Source of the DNA: Laspinema olomoucense D3b
GTDB taxonomy: Bacteria > Cyanobacteriota > Cyanobacteriia > Cyanobacteriales > Laspinemataceae
Direction of reading: 5' to 3'
NCBI RefSeq assembly: GCF_025370785.1
Contig: NZ_JAMXFA010000007.1
Span: 1-64,000 of the forward strand
Length of the DNA: 64,000 bases
Both the position numbers and the translations under genes were made by a program. How positions within the stretch are numbered: the first letter of the stretch is position 1; each line of letters starts with the position of its first letter. Positions 9,821-19,003 of the stretch are shown in pieces. Below the pieces are notes generated by a model. It ran no database searches. It was given only the letters and a program-made list of their open reading frames with translations, and had not been told where the DNA came from.

Positions 9821-11653
9821 TTAAAAAACGGGATTTTCTGAATCAAAGTCATCATCAAAATCATCGTCAAACTCATTTACAAAGTTGTCAACGTTGGTCT
9901 CACCCGGCAGGAGGGTGCTAGACTCGGGGGAACTGGGAGTTTCATCAAAAGCTTGGTTCACCGGACCCGGAATGGCTTCAATGATAGCGTCTAGCACTTT
10001 AGAGACAGAAATCACTTCCAATCCCAGATCAGGAGGATTTTGGCCGTGGGGAACGATCGCCCGTTTAAATCCTAGTTTGGCTGCTTCTCGCAGGCGCAAT
10101 TCTAATTGAGAAACAGGCCGAACTTGGCCCCCCAGGCCAACTTCTCCAATTATCACCGTATGGGGATCGACAATGCGATCGCGAAAAGACGCAACCACGG
10201 CGATCGCTACCCCCAAATCAGCCGCCGGTTCACTGACATTCAAACCCCCCACGGAACTAACATAAGTATCCAACTTAGACAGGGGGACCCCCACTCGTTT
10301 TTCTAAAACTGCTAAAATTTGCACCAGTCGATTGCTATCTATCCCGGTGGTGGCACGACGCGGAGACCCAAAACTAGCGGGACTGACTAATGCCTGCAAC
10401 TCCACCACAATCGGGCGGGTGCCTTCACAAGCCACAATCGTAGAGGAACCGGAGGAAAATTCCTCGCGACTACCAATAAACAGCTCAGACGGGTTCGCCA
10501 CTTCTTTGAGTCCATTCGCCACCATTTCAAAGACGCCGATTTCATGGGTTGCACCAAATCGATTTTTCATGGAACGCAACAGACGGTGACTGGCAAAGCG
10601 ATCGCCTTCAAAAAACAGCACCGTATCCACTAAATGTTCCAAAACCCTCGGTCCGGCAATCCCCCCTTCTTTCGTGACGTGACCCACAATAAATAAGGTA
10701 ATATTTTCTCGCTTGGCAACCTGCATCAGCGCTGAGGTGCATTCTCGGACCTGGGCGACGGATCCCGGTGCGGAAGTTAAAGAGGGAAAGTAAATCGTCT
10801 GAATACTGTCAATTACCGCCAAATAGGGTTTTAAAGATTCCAGTTCCCGCAGTATTTCTTCTAGGTCCGTTTCCGGCAATAAATAAAACCGAGGTTCTTC
10901 TTGCGATTGAGCCGTTTTAGCTTGTTTTAATGATTCCGGTGGCGTTTCTAGAGTCGCCTGGGTTTGCTCTAGTGGCTCTATCTCCTCTGGCTGCTCCATC
11001 AGTTGATTGTCATTTTCCCGTAAGGGTTCTGGTACTAAGTCAGGTCCAAAGGGATTTTGAGGGAGTCCCGCAGAGAGGGAGAGCATTTCCTCGTCGTTGC
11101 TATTAAATTGTTCTATGTCTACCGTTTCATCGGCGATCGCCGCAAGTTGGGGGGGTTCCTCCTCCAGCACTCCATTGTCCACTCCACTGATTAAGCGCTG
11201 AGCACGCAATTTGACTTGCAGTCCCGACTCCTCCCCCGAAACATACAGGATCCGATGGTCTAGGGCCAAGTTGCTCGCCACTTGCAGCAACAGAGTAGAT
11301 TTCCCAATTCCTGGCTCCCCACCAATCAAGACCAAGGATCCCGGGACAATCCCACCTCCGAGGACCCGATCCATCTCTCCATATCCTGAAGAACACCGAG
11401 CGATGCTCTGTTCGGCAATCTGAGATAATTTAAACGACGATCGCGGCTGTCCCTCGGATTTGTTGTGATCTCCCCCGCCCTCGCGCATCCAGGAATTTCC
11501 ACTTAAACTAGGCCGGGAAGGGTTGCTGCTCGATGCCGGAACTACCTGTTCCGTGAGAGACCCGTAAGTATCGCAGGCGGGACACTTGCCAAACCATTGG
11601 GGAAATTCGGCTCCGCACTCGTCACAAATATATTGAGTTCGCTGCTTAGGCAT
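9821..11653 (-). CDS. radA: DNA repair protein RadA/Sms
   Basis: DnaB-like ATPase that drives branch migration during recombinational repair. In order: a four-cysteine zinc finger (C10, C13, C24, C27), Walker A GGEPGIGKST at 111-120, Walker B in YLAVIDSIQ (about 277-285), the RadA-specific KNRFG at 363-367 and a Lon-like C-terminal domain with SVGGLNVSEPAADLGVA. At 610 aa it is about 150 residues longer than E. coli RadA. The excess is an acidic, low-complexity insert between Walker A and B (about 157-255) plus an acidic tail rich in Asp. It is divergent from rpaB. Confidence 0.94.
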   Translation of the reverse strand: MPKQRTQYICDECGAEFPQWFGKCPACDTYGSLTEQVVPASSSNPSRPSLSGNSWMREGGGDHNKSEGQPRSSFKLSQIAEQSIARCSSGYGEMDRVLGGGIVPGSLVLIGGEPGIGKSTLLLQVASNLALDHRILYVSGEESGLQVKLRAQRLISGVDNGVLEEEPPQLAAIADETVDIEQFNSNDEEMLSLSAGLPQNPFGPDLVPEPLRENDNQLMEQPEEIEPLEQTQATLETPPESLKQAKTAQSQEEPRFYLLPETDLEEILRELESLKPYLAVIDSIQTIYFPSLTSAPGSVAQVRECTSALMQVAKRENITLFIVGHVTKEGGIAGPRVLEHLVDTVLFFEGDRFASHRLLRSMKNRFGATHEIGVFEMVANGLKEVANPSELFIGSREEFSSGSSTIVACEGTRPIVVELQALVSPASFGSPRRATTGIDSNRLVQILAVLEKRVGVPLSKLDTYVSSVGGLNVSEPAADLGVAIAVVASFRDRIVDPHTVIIGEVGLGGQVRPVSQLELRLREAAKLGFKRAIVPHGQNPPDLGLEVISVSKVLDAIIEAIPGPVNQAFDETPSSPESSTLLPGETNVDNFVNEFDDDFDDDFDSENPVF

Positions 11654-11817
11654 TCGTTATTAATATTGACCCTGAGTAGTGAGTAGAGGCAAAAAACGCG
11701 CTTAATGAATGAGCCATGAGCCGTCAGATTACTCTGCTGGCTAAGAGCAAGACAATCCAAATGGTACAGTATTAAAAATTAAAGATTAGATAAGACGCTT
11801 AAGGAGCCTTGAGTATC

Positions 11818-12546
11818 TTGGAAAACCATAAGGAAAAAATACTCGTAGTCGATGACGAAGCTAGTATTCGTCGAATTTTGGAAACACGGCTTTCCATGAT
11901 TGGCTACGATGTGGTCACAGCGGCAGACGGGGAAGAAGCACTAGAAACCTTTCGGACGGAGAATCCAGACCTAGTGGTACTGGACGTGATGATGCCGAAG
12001 CTAGATGGCTATGGCGTCTGTCAAGAGTTGAGAAAGGAATCTGATGTCCCTATCATCATGCTAACAGCCCTGGGAGATGTGGCCGATCGCATCACCGGAT
12101 TGGAGCTGGGAGCCGATGATTATGTGGTCAAGCCGTTTTCACCCAAGGAACTTGAAGCCCGGATCCGGTCAGTATTGCGGCGAGTTGAGAAAACGGGTGC
12201 TTCTGGGATTCCCAGCTCGGGCGTCATTCATGTGGCGAATATCAGAATAGACACGAATAAGCGCCAGGTTTATAAGGGAGACGAGCGCATTCGTCTAACG
12301 GGCATGGAGTTTAGCTTGTTGGAATTGTTGGTGAGCAAGTCCGGGGACCCGTTTTCGCGATCGGAAATTTTGCAAGAGGTGTGGGGATACACCCCTGAGC
12401 GCCATGTGGATACTCGGGTGGTGGATGTGCATATTTCTCGTTTACGCGCCAAGTTAGAAGATGATCCGAGCAATCCGGAGCTGATTTTGACGGCGAGGGG
12501 AACGGGATATCTGTTCCAGCGCATTATTGAGGCAGAGGAGGCGTAA
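11818..12546 (+). CDS. rpaB: OmpR-type response regulator RpaB
   Basis: Essential cyanobacterial regulator (ycf27 in plastids) that binds HLR1 sites and controls high-light and photosystem genes, normally partnered by the kinase Hik33/NblS, which is not in the window. The receiver domain has VVDDEAS, phospho-acceptor Asp56 in LVVLDVMMPK and YVVKPFSPKE; the winged helix has MEFSLLELLVSKSG and HVDTRVVDVHISRLRAKLE. The start is placed at TTG 11818, giving MENHKEK as in known RpaB proteins and an 11-base gap from AAGGAG; an upstream TTG at 11809 is only 2 bases from that site. The near-invariant sequence makes this call strong. Confidence 0.95.
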   Translation: MENHKEKILVVDDEASIRRILETRLSMIGYDVVTAADGEEALETFRTENPDLVVLDVMMPKLDGYGVCQELRKESDVPIIMLTALGDVADRITGLELGADDYVVKPFSPKELEARIRSVLRRVEKTGASGIPSSGVIHVANIRIDTNKRQVYKGDERIRLTGMEFSLLELLVSKSGDPFSRSEILQEVWGYTPERHVDTRVVDVHISRLRAKLEDDPSNPELILTARGTGYLFQRIIEAEEA

Positions 12547-12634
12547 GGAATTGAGGATTTAGAATGTTGAGTTCTAAATTCTCAAGAGTTTTTCTGGCTC
12601 TGTTCCCAATCTCTGATGGGATGATTTTTTGAGT

Positions 12635-13288
12635 ATGGCTAAACCGGATGGAAATGTAGTATTGCGGCGCTTACCCCTAGTTGCCGGTGGATTGGGCGGG
12701 GTGCTTTTTTTTGCCAATCGGGTTTTAACTGTTGAAGTTACGGATTCCCAGGCGCGATCGGATGTCTTGGGGGTGATTTTAAGTGCGTTGTTAATTTTAA
12801 CCGGGTTACTTTGGCAACAGGTTCAACCGAGAGTGCCTGAATCGGTGGAGTTGATTGGGGAAGAGGGGTTTGAACTGGCACCGGATTTGCCGGAACGAAG
12901 CAAAACGGAACTGGCATGGGCGTCGCTGATGTTGCTGACGAATACGGTAACGCGATCGCTGGTGGTGTGGTATGACGGGCGAGTGCTGCTGCGCCGGGGG
13001 ATTTTAGGGCCGGAAAAAGAGGTCAAACCTGGGGCGATCGTGCAACGGGCGATCGCCCAGCAGAAGCCGGTTTATTTGGTGGCGCTGAAGTTATATCCCG
13101 GACGGATTGAGTTTGACTATTTACCGGAAAATACCCAAGGGGTGATTTGTCAACCCCTGGGCAGTCGCGGGGTGCTGATTTTGGGGGCGAATGCTCCGCG
13201 TAGTTACACGAAACAGGATGAACGGTGGATTGAGGGGATTGCTGAGAAAATAGCCGAGAATTTGAGTCATTATTTAGAGAGTGACTAA
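12635..13288 (+). CDS. cofactor assembly of complex C subunit B (CCB2/CCB4-like)
   Basis: Thylakoid membrane protein related to the plant CCB2/CCB4 factors that attach heme c(i) to cytochrome b6 of the b6f complex. The ~217-aa protein starts with two membrane segments (RLPLVAGGLGGVLFFANR and VLGVILSALLILTGLLW), then a soluble part with TVTRSLVVWYDGRVLLRRG and a C-terminal region with YTKQDERWIEGIAEKI, as in the cyanobacterial family. The ATG at 12635 is preferred over a TTG two codons earlier. It lies 88 bp after rpaB on the same strand and may be cotranscribed. Confidence 0.78.
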   Translation: MAKPDGNVVLRRLPLVAGGLGGVLFFANRVLTVEVTDSQARSDVLGVILSALLILTGLLWQQVQPRVPESVELIGEEGFELAPDLPERSKTELAWASLMLLTNTVTRSLVVWYDGRVLLRRGILGPEKEVKPGAIVQRAIAQQKPVYLVALKLYPGRIEFDYLPENTQGVICQPLGSRGVLILGANAPRSYTKQDERWIEGIAEKIAENLSHYLESD

Positions 13289-13346
13289 AAATGGCTCACG
13301 AATCACCGTTGAAAATAGCCTTGCAGCCGCATTCATTTAAGAGCTT

Positions 13347-13865
13347 ATGACAATTTTGTATTGGGTACTGATTGCCGTGATGATTTTGGGCGTCATCGGC
13401 GCTGTGGTTCCGGGGGTTCCGGGATCAAGTTTAATTTTGGGATCGATTATTGTTTGGGCGATCGTCCAGGGTTTTGGGACCGTCGGTTGGGCATTAGGGG
13501 TGGCGATCGTCGTTTTGCTGCTCAGTGTTTGCATCGACTTACTCGCCACCTATTTCGGGGCCAAACAAGGCGGGGCCAGCAAGTGGGGACAAATCGGGGC
13601 GATCGTGGGCTTTCTCTTGGGCTTTTTAGGCCTACTCCCCGCCTTACCCATTGGCGGACCTTTACTCGGCATTCTTCTGGGTCCTCTGCTAGGAGCAATC
13701 ATCGGAGAATACCTCTACCGAAAGGATCTCACCATTGCCGTCAAAGCCGGGATTGCGGTTGTCGTGAGTTCCGTCATCGGCAATTTTATCCAAGGAATCC
13801 TTGCCTTAGCGGTCGTTATCTTTTTTGTAGCCACCACCTGGCCGCCCCCGGGCTTAGGCTTATAG
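13347..13865 (+). CDS. DUF456 integral membrane protein
   Basis: Small hydrophobic protein of 172 aa with about five membrane segments and repeated glycine-rich turns (AVVPGVPGSSLILGS, GFLLGFLGLLPALPIGGPLLG), typical of DUF456 proteins. The cytoplasmic loop AKQGGASKWGQIGA between helices is also characteristic. The function of this family is unknown. The gene lies 58 bp after the CCB-like gene on the same strand and is followed by a strong hairpin, so rpaB, CCB-like and DUF456 could form one transcript. Confidence 0.8.
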   Translation: MTILYWVLIAVMILGVIGAVVPGVPGSSLILGSIIVWAIVQGFGTVGWALGVAIVVLLLSVCIDLLATYFGAKQGGASKWGQIGAIVGFLLGFLGLLPALPIGGPLLGILLGPLLGAIIGEYLYRKDLTIAVKAGIAVVVSSVIGNFIQGILALAVVIFFVATTWPPPGLGL

Positions 13866-13873
13866 AACAAATT

Positions 13874-13914
13874 GGGAAAAGGACCGAAAACTCCTGTTCT
13901 CCGGTCCCTTTCCC
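13874..13914. terminator. bidirectional hairpin between convergent genes
   Basis: GGGAAAAGGACCG (13874-13886) pairs with CGGTCCCTTTCCC (13902-13914) with one mismatch and a 15-base loop. It lies between the stops of the DUF456 gene and the convergent HpsJ-like gene and could serve both. Confidence 0.7.
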
Positions 13915-13927
13915 CTGATTCCCAGGT

Positions 13928-14650
13928 TTACCGCGCCCAACCCGTTCCCCGCCAAATCATAAAAAATAGGACACTAGCAACCAACGCCCCCAGATTCCAC
14001 TTCACCGAATTTTTGAGTAAAGTCTGGCGCTGATTTTGGAGCTGTTGTTGAGATTGAACCTGAACTCGTTCCTTCGCCGTCGGAATATTGGCCAGAATGT
14101 CTGCTTTAAGCTGTTCCGTATTTTCTCCATCCACTGGCAAACCCAATCGATTCAATTCCAGGGCCAAAGTTTGCAGTTGTTCCGTAGTTCCCGTCTGAAC
14201 TTGTTCCTCAATTTGTTGTAATAGAGATAACTCTTGTTGAGCTTGAGCGTTAATTTGAGTGGTCGTGTTGCTATTAATCCGCCCAGTATTAATAATACCT
14301 AACGGAAGCATTAGTAGTGATAATACCGCCAGCAGCAGGGTTAACCAAGACAGCAATTTTAAAAGAATATCTTCTAATCCCCTGCGGTTATAGTCTTCCC
14401 CAAAAAAAACAAGTGCTAGGCCCAATAAGGGTACAGGCACTCGCTCAACCAAACCTCCCATTGTTTGTAATTCCCAAGCAGGATTCATGAAATTGGGAGC
14501 AACAAAAAGCTGGATTGTATCAAATAAGGCTAATACTAACAAGCCATAGCCAATCAACCGAAGCCGACCAATAGATCTCAATTGATCGGCGCTAAACCGC
14601 AACAGTTCATCAACGGAACGAGTCAGATCGAAACCTTCAGATTTAGTCAT
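13928..14650 (-). CDS. HpsJ-like, cyanoexosortase-associated membrane protein
   Basis: Resembles HpsJ-type proteins of the hormogonium polysaccharide / cyanoexosortase gene sets. It has four hydrophobic segments: GLLVLALFDTIQLFV, PVPLLGLALVFFG, a long segment from WLTLLLAVLSLLMLPLG, and a C-terminal LGALVASVLFFMIW. Between the last two is a glutamine-rich coiled coil (about residues 130-215) probably facing one side of the membrane. It follows the cyanoexosortase and its associated protein with a 38-bp gap, so it is likely the third gene of that operon. Exact role unknown; the HpsJ name is a family resemblance. Confidence 0.68.
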   Translation of the reverse strand: MTKSEGFDLTRSVDELLRFSADQLRSIGRLRLIGYGLLVLALFDTIQLFVAPNFMNPAWELQTMGGLVERVPVPLLGLALVFFGEDYNRRGLEDILLKLLSWLTLLLAVLSLLMLPLGIINTGRINSNTTTQINAQAQQELSLLQQIEEQVQTGTTEQLQTLALELNRLGLPVDGENTEQLKADILANIPTAKERVQVQSQQQLQNQRQTLLKNSVKWNLGALVASVLFFMIWRGTGWAR

Positions 14651-14688
14651 AAATTTTGCATCCCTGTTGAGAAGAGGGTTAAAAGAAT

Positions 14689-15363
14689 TTAAGGCTTAGG
14701 AAAACGCGGTTGCCACCAAGCATACCAAGAAACCCAAGCATTTTCCAAGACTGGATAGGCTTGCTCGGCAGTAGTATCCTCTAAGGACACCGACAAAATG
14801 GTCCACAGGCACCGGAAGTCTCGTAGTTCTTGCTGTCCAAGCAACCAAGGGACCAAACGAGCAATCTGCAAATCATAAGTATTGCGGTTATTCCGGAATT
14901 GTTCCGCAGTAACGGTACTCCCCCCGTATGGGTTGATACAGGAACTGAGGTAGGCTCGCTCTGCTGTTGCTGCAAGACCGTAGAAACCGATTCCTTCTTG
15001 GTGATGTATTGTTAGTGTACCAGGGGAAGTCTCGGAATTGAGATGCTTGTTTAGCATAGTTTTGATATCACCATCGGTATCAATGACGTAGCGCATCTCA
15101 ATATCTAAGGGAATTTTATTTTCCTGATGCTGATACCGATAAAGTTTCGCTGAGACTAAGTTTGTGGCCTTTTTATCTTCAAATGACTCACTTCCTAATG
15201 GCTGCCACTCTGCTAGGGGAATGTCTGGGGGGAAACTAAAGTCAGCGGATGGACCTTTTTCGGGACTTGAATAAAGTAGAGATTTTCCTACAACGGTGAG
15301 GACGCTGCCGAAGGTCAGAGCTAATAAAAAAATCCGCAAGGGTTTCCAGTACATTTTTTGCAT
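14689..15363 (-). CDS. cyanoexosortase A system-associated protein
   Basis: A 224-aa membrane-anchored protein with one N-terminal hydrophobic segment (LRIFLLALTFGSVLTVVG) and an extracytoplasmic domain with FPPDIPLAEWQPLGS near its start and a C-terminal region rich in Trp. It matches the small protein found next to cyanoexosortase A in cyanobacteria, comparable to the EpsI-type partner of other exosortases. The gene is 11 bp after the exosortase stop, so the two are almost certainly coexpressed. Biochemical role is not established. Confidence 0.75.
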   Translation of the reverse strand: MQKMYWKPLRIFLLALTFGSVLTVVGKSLLYSSPEKGPSADFSFPPDIPLAEWQPLGSESFEDKKATNLVSAKLYRYQHQENKIPLDIEMRYVIDTDGDIKTMLNKHLNSETSPGTLTIHHQEGIGFYGLAATAERAYLSSCINPYGGSTVTAEQFRNNRNTYDLQIARLVPWLLGQQELRDFRCLWTILSVSLEDTTAEQAYPVLENAWVSWYAWWQPRFPKP

Positions 15364-15374
15364 GATCTGCCGAT

Positions 15375-16214
15375 CTAAGGATCGATTTTTAGATTTTCTG
15401 GCTCATTTCGCAGGATGAAGAACCAGCAAAATAACCCCAGAAGGAAGACGCCAAACATTGAAAAAATGAGTGAACCGTCTCCATAATGCCAATATTCAAA
15501 AGATTCTTTAGTGGAATAGGCAACCAGTAAGGCCATGAGTGCGACCCGAATTCCATTAACAATAAAGCCCAGAATGATAGCGGCCAGGGGAATATATATT
15601 TTTTGTTTCACTGTTGTCGGAAACATAAATAAAAATAAAATAGATAATCCCAATAATTGCAGAATGGCACTGTACCCGGAACAGCCGGAGTAAACTTCAA
15701 TACTTCCCGTGGGTAGGTTAACATAGATTCCTTGGCGAGTCACTGGAAATCCTAAGTACCACAGAAGTAGGGCAGAAAATTTAGCGGTTAAGGGAGAAAT
15801 ATCGAAAATTCGTAATAATAAGCCGGTCGAAATCGACATAAATCCTAAAATAAAGAGTTCCTGCCAGTATTGCCTGAGGCCTTTAATACCGGAAGCAAGT
15901 AAGGCTAGGCCGATTCCTGAGATAAACGGAGAAAGACGCAGAAAAATATCATAGCTATTTAAGGTGGCACTTTTAAGAAGGATTAAGGCAACGATCGCCG
16001 CTCCTAAAAGGCTAGAAATCGGCCCACTTTGCAGTTTAAAGGATTGGTATCTTTCCCAGATTAAAAATGCAGCACCCCCCCAAAAGAGTAGACTGGTACC
16101 TACCACATCTACGGGAGCGTATTTCCACATCAATGTGATGTTGATTGTCATTAATCCGGCGGCGATTCCCAATAACCAATATTTGGGTTCTTGTAGCGTT
16201 TGTACAAAAGACAT
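15375..16214 (-). CDS. crtA: cyanoexosortase A
   Basis: Integral membrane cysteine transpeptidase predicted to cut PEP-CTERM tails from exported proteins and hand them to a surface or polysaccharide target. About eight membrane helices are visible, and the exosortase triad is present: Cys178 in YSGCSGYSA, Arg223 in VNGIRVALMA and His243 in EYWHYGDGSLIF. Length 279 aa fits the cyanobacterial class A enzyme. It heads a minus-strand operon with the associated protein and the HpsJ-like protein; a PEP-CTERM protein is encoded just upstream on the same strand and is its obvious candidate substrate. Confidence 0.88.
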   Translation of the reverse strand: MSFVQTLQEPKYWLLGIAAGLMTINITLMWKYAPVDVVGTSLLFWGGAAFLIWERYQSFKLQSGPISSLLGAAIVALILLKSATLNSYDIFLRLSPFISGIGLALLASGIKGLRQYWQELFILGFMSISTGLLLRIFDISPLTAKFSALLLWYLGFPVTRQGIYVNLPTGSIEVYSGCSGYSAILQLLGLSILFLFMFPTTVKQKIYIPLAAIILGFIVNGIRVALMALLVAYSTKESFEYWHYGDGSLIFSMFGVFLLGLFCWFFILRNEPENLKIDP

Positions 16215-16413
16215 TGTGAATTCCCCACAGCGCGTTAATGTAGGATGAATGCCGAATGCTACCGATGATTGAGCAGGCGATCGCCGTGGGATACAGTCTT
16301 TGAATGGCCGATGGCGATCGCCCTTTAAGCAAAAGCAGTTGACACCATTGCCAACTGCTCTATTCTACTAAATTGACCGCTCATTTGGAGAACTTTGTCC
16401 TCTCGTGACTGAC

Positions 16414-17097
16414 TTAGGCTTCAGTAGTGCGGCGTTTACGAGAGCGACGAGCGGCAGCTAGACCCGCAGCACCTAATGCTAGTCCACCCATTGTCAAGGG
16501 TTCAGGAACTGCTTCTGCGGTCACCGCGAAATCGTTAAAGTCGTTATCAGCACGGGCCCACTTGATATCTTCAAAGCCAATTGAGACAGGTCCACTAAAG
16601 GGATTCGCCAACTGGAAGGGAGTGGCCTCAAAAGCTTTGGCTTCTTTTGCTGAACCCGTAGCTCCAAAGACAGTACGCTGTAAGCCGGTATAATTCAGGC
16701 TAGATGTACTGTAAACAGTTCCAGCGCTCGCTCCCTTGTAGGTACTGACCAGTCCGAGTGTGTAGATTCTACCGGCCAAAAAGGTAAAAGTCTTGTTGAC
16801 CTCTTGAACGGCATTGCCTAATGTTCCCAGGAAATCATTTTTAGAACCATTATCCGTCCCTTTCACTTCTTGATAGAGGGCGCTTTTCTCTTCTAAGGCT
16901 CCACCCTCTAAGACTTCAAAGATTTTCAGGGTAGATTGGAAAGCCCCCTTAGAGTGGACAAAATTAAATCTTACGTCTTGGTTGGTGTCAAAGCTGATTC
17001 CATTCGTACCAAACGTAAAGGCACTGGCAGGACCAGCAACTCCGAACATTGCTGTTGCTGTTGCTGCTGTTATTCCGATAATTAGTGTCGTCTTCAC
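16414..17097 (-). CDS. PEP-CTERM domain secreted protein
   Basis: Exported protein with a Sec signal peptide (GITAATATAMFGVAGPASAF) and a C-terminal sorting tail: VPEP, a short hydrophobic helix (LTMGGLALGAAGLAAA) and the basic end RRSRKRR. The middle is a beta-rich domain without a known function, containing IGFEDIKWARADNDFNDFAV just before the tail. I set the start at the GTG preceded by AAGGAG with an 8-base gap, which gives 227 aa beginning directly at the signal peptide; the frame stays open further upstream. It is encoded 199 bp upstream of cyanoexosortase A on the same strand, which makes it the likely cognate substrate. Confidence 0.85.
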   Translation of the reverse strand: MKTTLIIGITAATATAMFGVAGPASAFTFGTNGISFDTNQDVRFNFVHSKGAFQSTLKIFEVLEGGALEEKSALYQEVKGTDNGSKNDFLGTLGNAVQEVNKTFTFLAGRIYTLGLVSTYKGASAGTVYSTSSLNYTGLQRTVFGATGSAKEAKAFEATPFQLANPFSGPVSIGFEDIKWARADNDFNDFAVTAEAVPEPLTMGGLALGAAGLAAARRSRKRRTTEA

Positions 17098-17146
17098 TTG
17101 TTGCACTCCTTTGTTTTTAGTGTTGCCTGATTGAAACTTAAAGTTT

Positions 17147-17265
17147 ATATAGCAATCTAATGCGATTAAAAGAGATGGGGTAGTGTCCCTATTTCCCCAA
17201 AAAGGGTGGTTTCTAAACTTGCCAACCACTGAATTCCTGTAACAACTGAGTTAGGATTGCTATAT
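17147..17265. repeat. 11-bp inverted repeat flanking ~97 bp
   Basis: ATATAGCAATC at 17147-17157 is the exact reverse complement of GATTGCTATAT at 17255-17265; counting the following TAA/TTA with one extra base the arms reach about 14 bp. The segment between has no gene and overlaps the leader of the PEP-CTERM gene. It could be the termini of a small non-autonomous element or simply a dyad. Confidence 0.4.
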
Positions 17266-17656
17266 CTGTTTCTATAATGACCTACTTTGGGGTCGTCGGC
17301 TAGAGGCTTTATGGAATCTTTACAATAATCGGTGGCCTCATAGTTTTTGAGTTGGATAGGTTTGCCCTTATTAAATAATATACTCTCATCCGGGGATAAA
17401 AACTGCGATCGCTGCGGCCTGACTTTGTGATCTCGATCGCAAGCTCAGAACAGGCATTTCGGAGTTTACTGACTGAACGAAAAGAGTAGGGAAAATCTCC
17501 GCAAAAGTACGGAGATTTACTCACGAAATATTTAGAGTCTTAATCCCTCAATAGGTTTGAAAATTCTGTCCGATCGCCTTTGGGTAGTGAAAAACCCCTG
17601 TAAAACTACAGAACTGCTGATAGCGATCGCCTCAGCCATCTGAGAACCCTCACCCC
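17266..17656. other. intergenic, nothing recognised
   Basis: About 390 bases between the inverted repeat and rfbB. It holds HIP1-like sites and a short open frame with no family features, and I see no RNA gene or clear regulatory site. Confidence 0.5.
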
Positions 17657-18766
17657 TTAATTCGCGTAAACCTGCCGATAATAGTCCTGGTACTCCGCCG
17701 AGAGTAGAGGACGCCACCACTCTTGATGAGTCAAATACCATTGGACCGTTTCGCGCAGCCCCTCTTCCACCGTCACCGTAGGGGTCCAGCCTAACTGAGT
17801 CTTAATTTTCGTGGCATCGATCGCATAGCGGCGGTCATGGCCTGGTCTATCCTTGACAAAGGTCATTAAGGTCTCGCAAGGGCGAACGGGCAAATCTGGA
17901 GCCAACTCATCCATCAACTGACACAACATCTTTACCAAGTCAATATTTTTGACTTCATTATTCCCCCCAATATTATATGTTTCCCCCGGCGTCCCCTGGT
18001 GAATCACCACATCTAACCCTCGGCAGTGGTCCTCCACATACAACCAGTCGCGAATATTTTGCCCATCTCCATACACAGGTAACGGTTTACCCAGTAGCAT
18101 ATTAATGCACATCAGGGGGATCAGCTTTTCTGGGAAATGGTAGGGCCCATAATTATTTGAGCAATTCGTAATCAGGGTGGGAACACCGTAGGTGTGATAG
18201 TAAGCACGGGCTAAATGATCACTTCCTGCTTTGGAAGCAGAATAAGGACTATTGGGTGAGTATGGAGTCTGCTCTGTGAACCCGGGATCCTCTGGCCCCA
18301 GACTGCCATAGACTTCATCGGTGGACACATGGAGGAAAATCGGTCCCCGTTCTCCCAAGTTAGGAACCGGCAAAGTTTGCCAGTGATTCCGAAAGGCTTC
18401 TAACAGGGTAAAACTCCCCACTACATTGGTTTGAATGAATGCTGCAGGCCCTAAAATAGAGCGGTCTACATGGGATTCGGCGGCAAAGTGGGCGATGGTA
18501 TCGATCGCCTCCTCTTTGAGCAGATTTTCCACCAAGGGGCGATCACAAATATTCCCCTGAACAAACCGATAGTTCTGGTTGCCTTCGAGACTGGCTAAAT
18601 TGTGGGGATTACCCGCATAGGTGAGGGCATCAAGGACCACCAGGCGATCGCCGGGATAACGCCGAGACCAGTAATGAACGAAGTTAGCGCCAATAAACCC
18701 GGCACCGCCAGTCACCAATACTCGACGGGACTTTCGATTTTGAGGGGAGTTCAGACTAGAGGTCAT
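17657..18766 (-). CDS. rfbB: dTDP-glucose 4,6-dehydratase
   Basis: Converts dTDP-glucose to dTDP-4-keto-6-deoxyglucose, the branch point for rhamnose and for amino-deoxy sugars. Extended SDR fold: the NAD motif VTGGAGFIGANFV (about residues 17-29), VVLDALTYAGN, HFAAESHVDRSI, the catalytic STDEVYG, YSASKAGSDHL, and the substrate-site region NNYGPYHFPEKLIP. Length 369 aa is usual. It stands apart from the glycan locus, 25 kb away, but its product is a plausible precursor for the DegT aminotransferase encoded there. No rfbA, C or D is present in the window. Confidence 0.94.
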   Translation of the reverse strand: MTSSLNSPQNRKSRRVLVTGGAGFIGANFVHYWSRRYPGDRLVVLDALTYAGNPHNLASLEGNQNYRFVQGNICDRPLVENLLKEEAIDTIAHFAAESHVDRSILGPAAFIQTNVVGSFTLLEAFRNHWQTLPVPNLGERGPIFLHVSTDEVYGSLGPEDPGFTEQTPYSPNSPYSASKAGSDHLARAYYHTYGVPTLITNCSNNYGPYHFPEKLIPLMCINMLLGKPLPVYGDGQNIRDWLYVEDHCRGLDVVIHQGTPGETYNIGGNNEVKNIDLVKMLCQLMDELAPDLPVRPCETLMTFVKDRPGHDRRYAIDATKIKTQLGWTPTVTVEEGLRETVQWYLTHQEWWRPLLSAEYQDYYRQVYAN

Positions 18767-19003
18767 GCAGATAGCTTCTCTATTTCTTAGCAGACTTCTT
18801 CAAAAATACCCTGAAAATCGCCGAGAAGAGTGAACCCGATCTTGTAATAGCTCAGTATCTGCACAGTATTGACTATTTCCAAGGGGTTTGAATACAGAGG
18901 TGGACTCTAAGCGGATCAATCGCCATTTTCTTAGGGGCCTTACTCTGTCCAACTTCTACCCCTAACATTACCAACTCTATTTATTTGTGTGAGGAGAGGG
19001 ATT

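Noticed and set aside
13361-13918. 185-residue open frame overlapping the DUF456 gene in another frame
   Set aside because: Arginine-rich shadow of a clear membrane protein; DUF456 in the other frame explains the sequence.
17309-17524. 71-residue open frame between the PEP-CTERM gene and rfbB
   Set aside because: No start signal and no recognisable domain; composition looks random.
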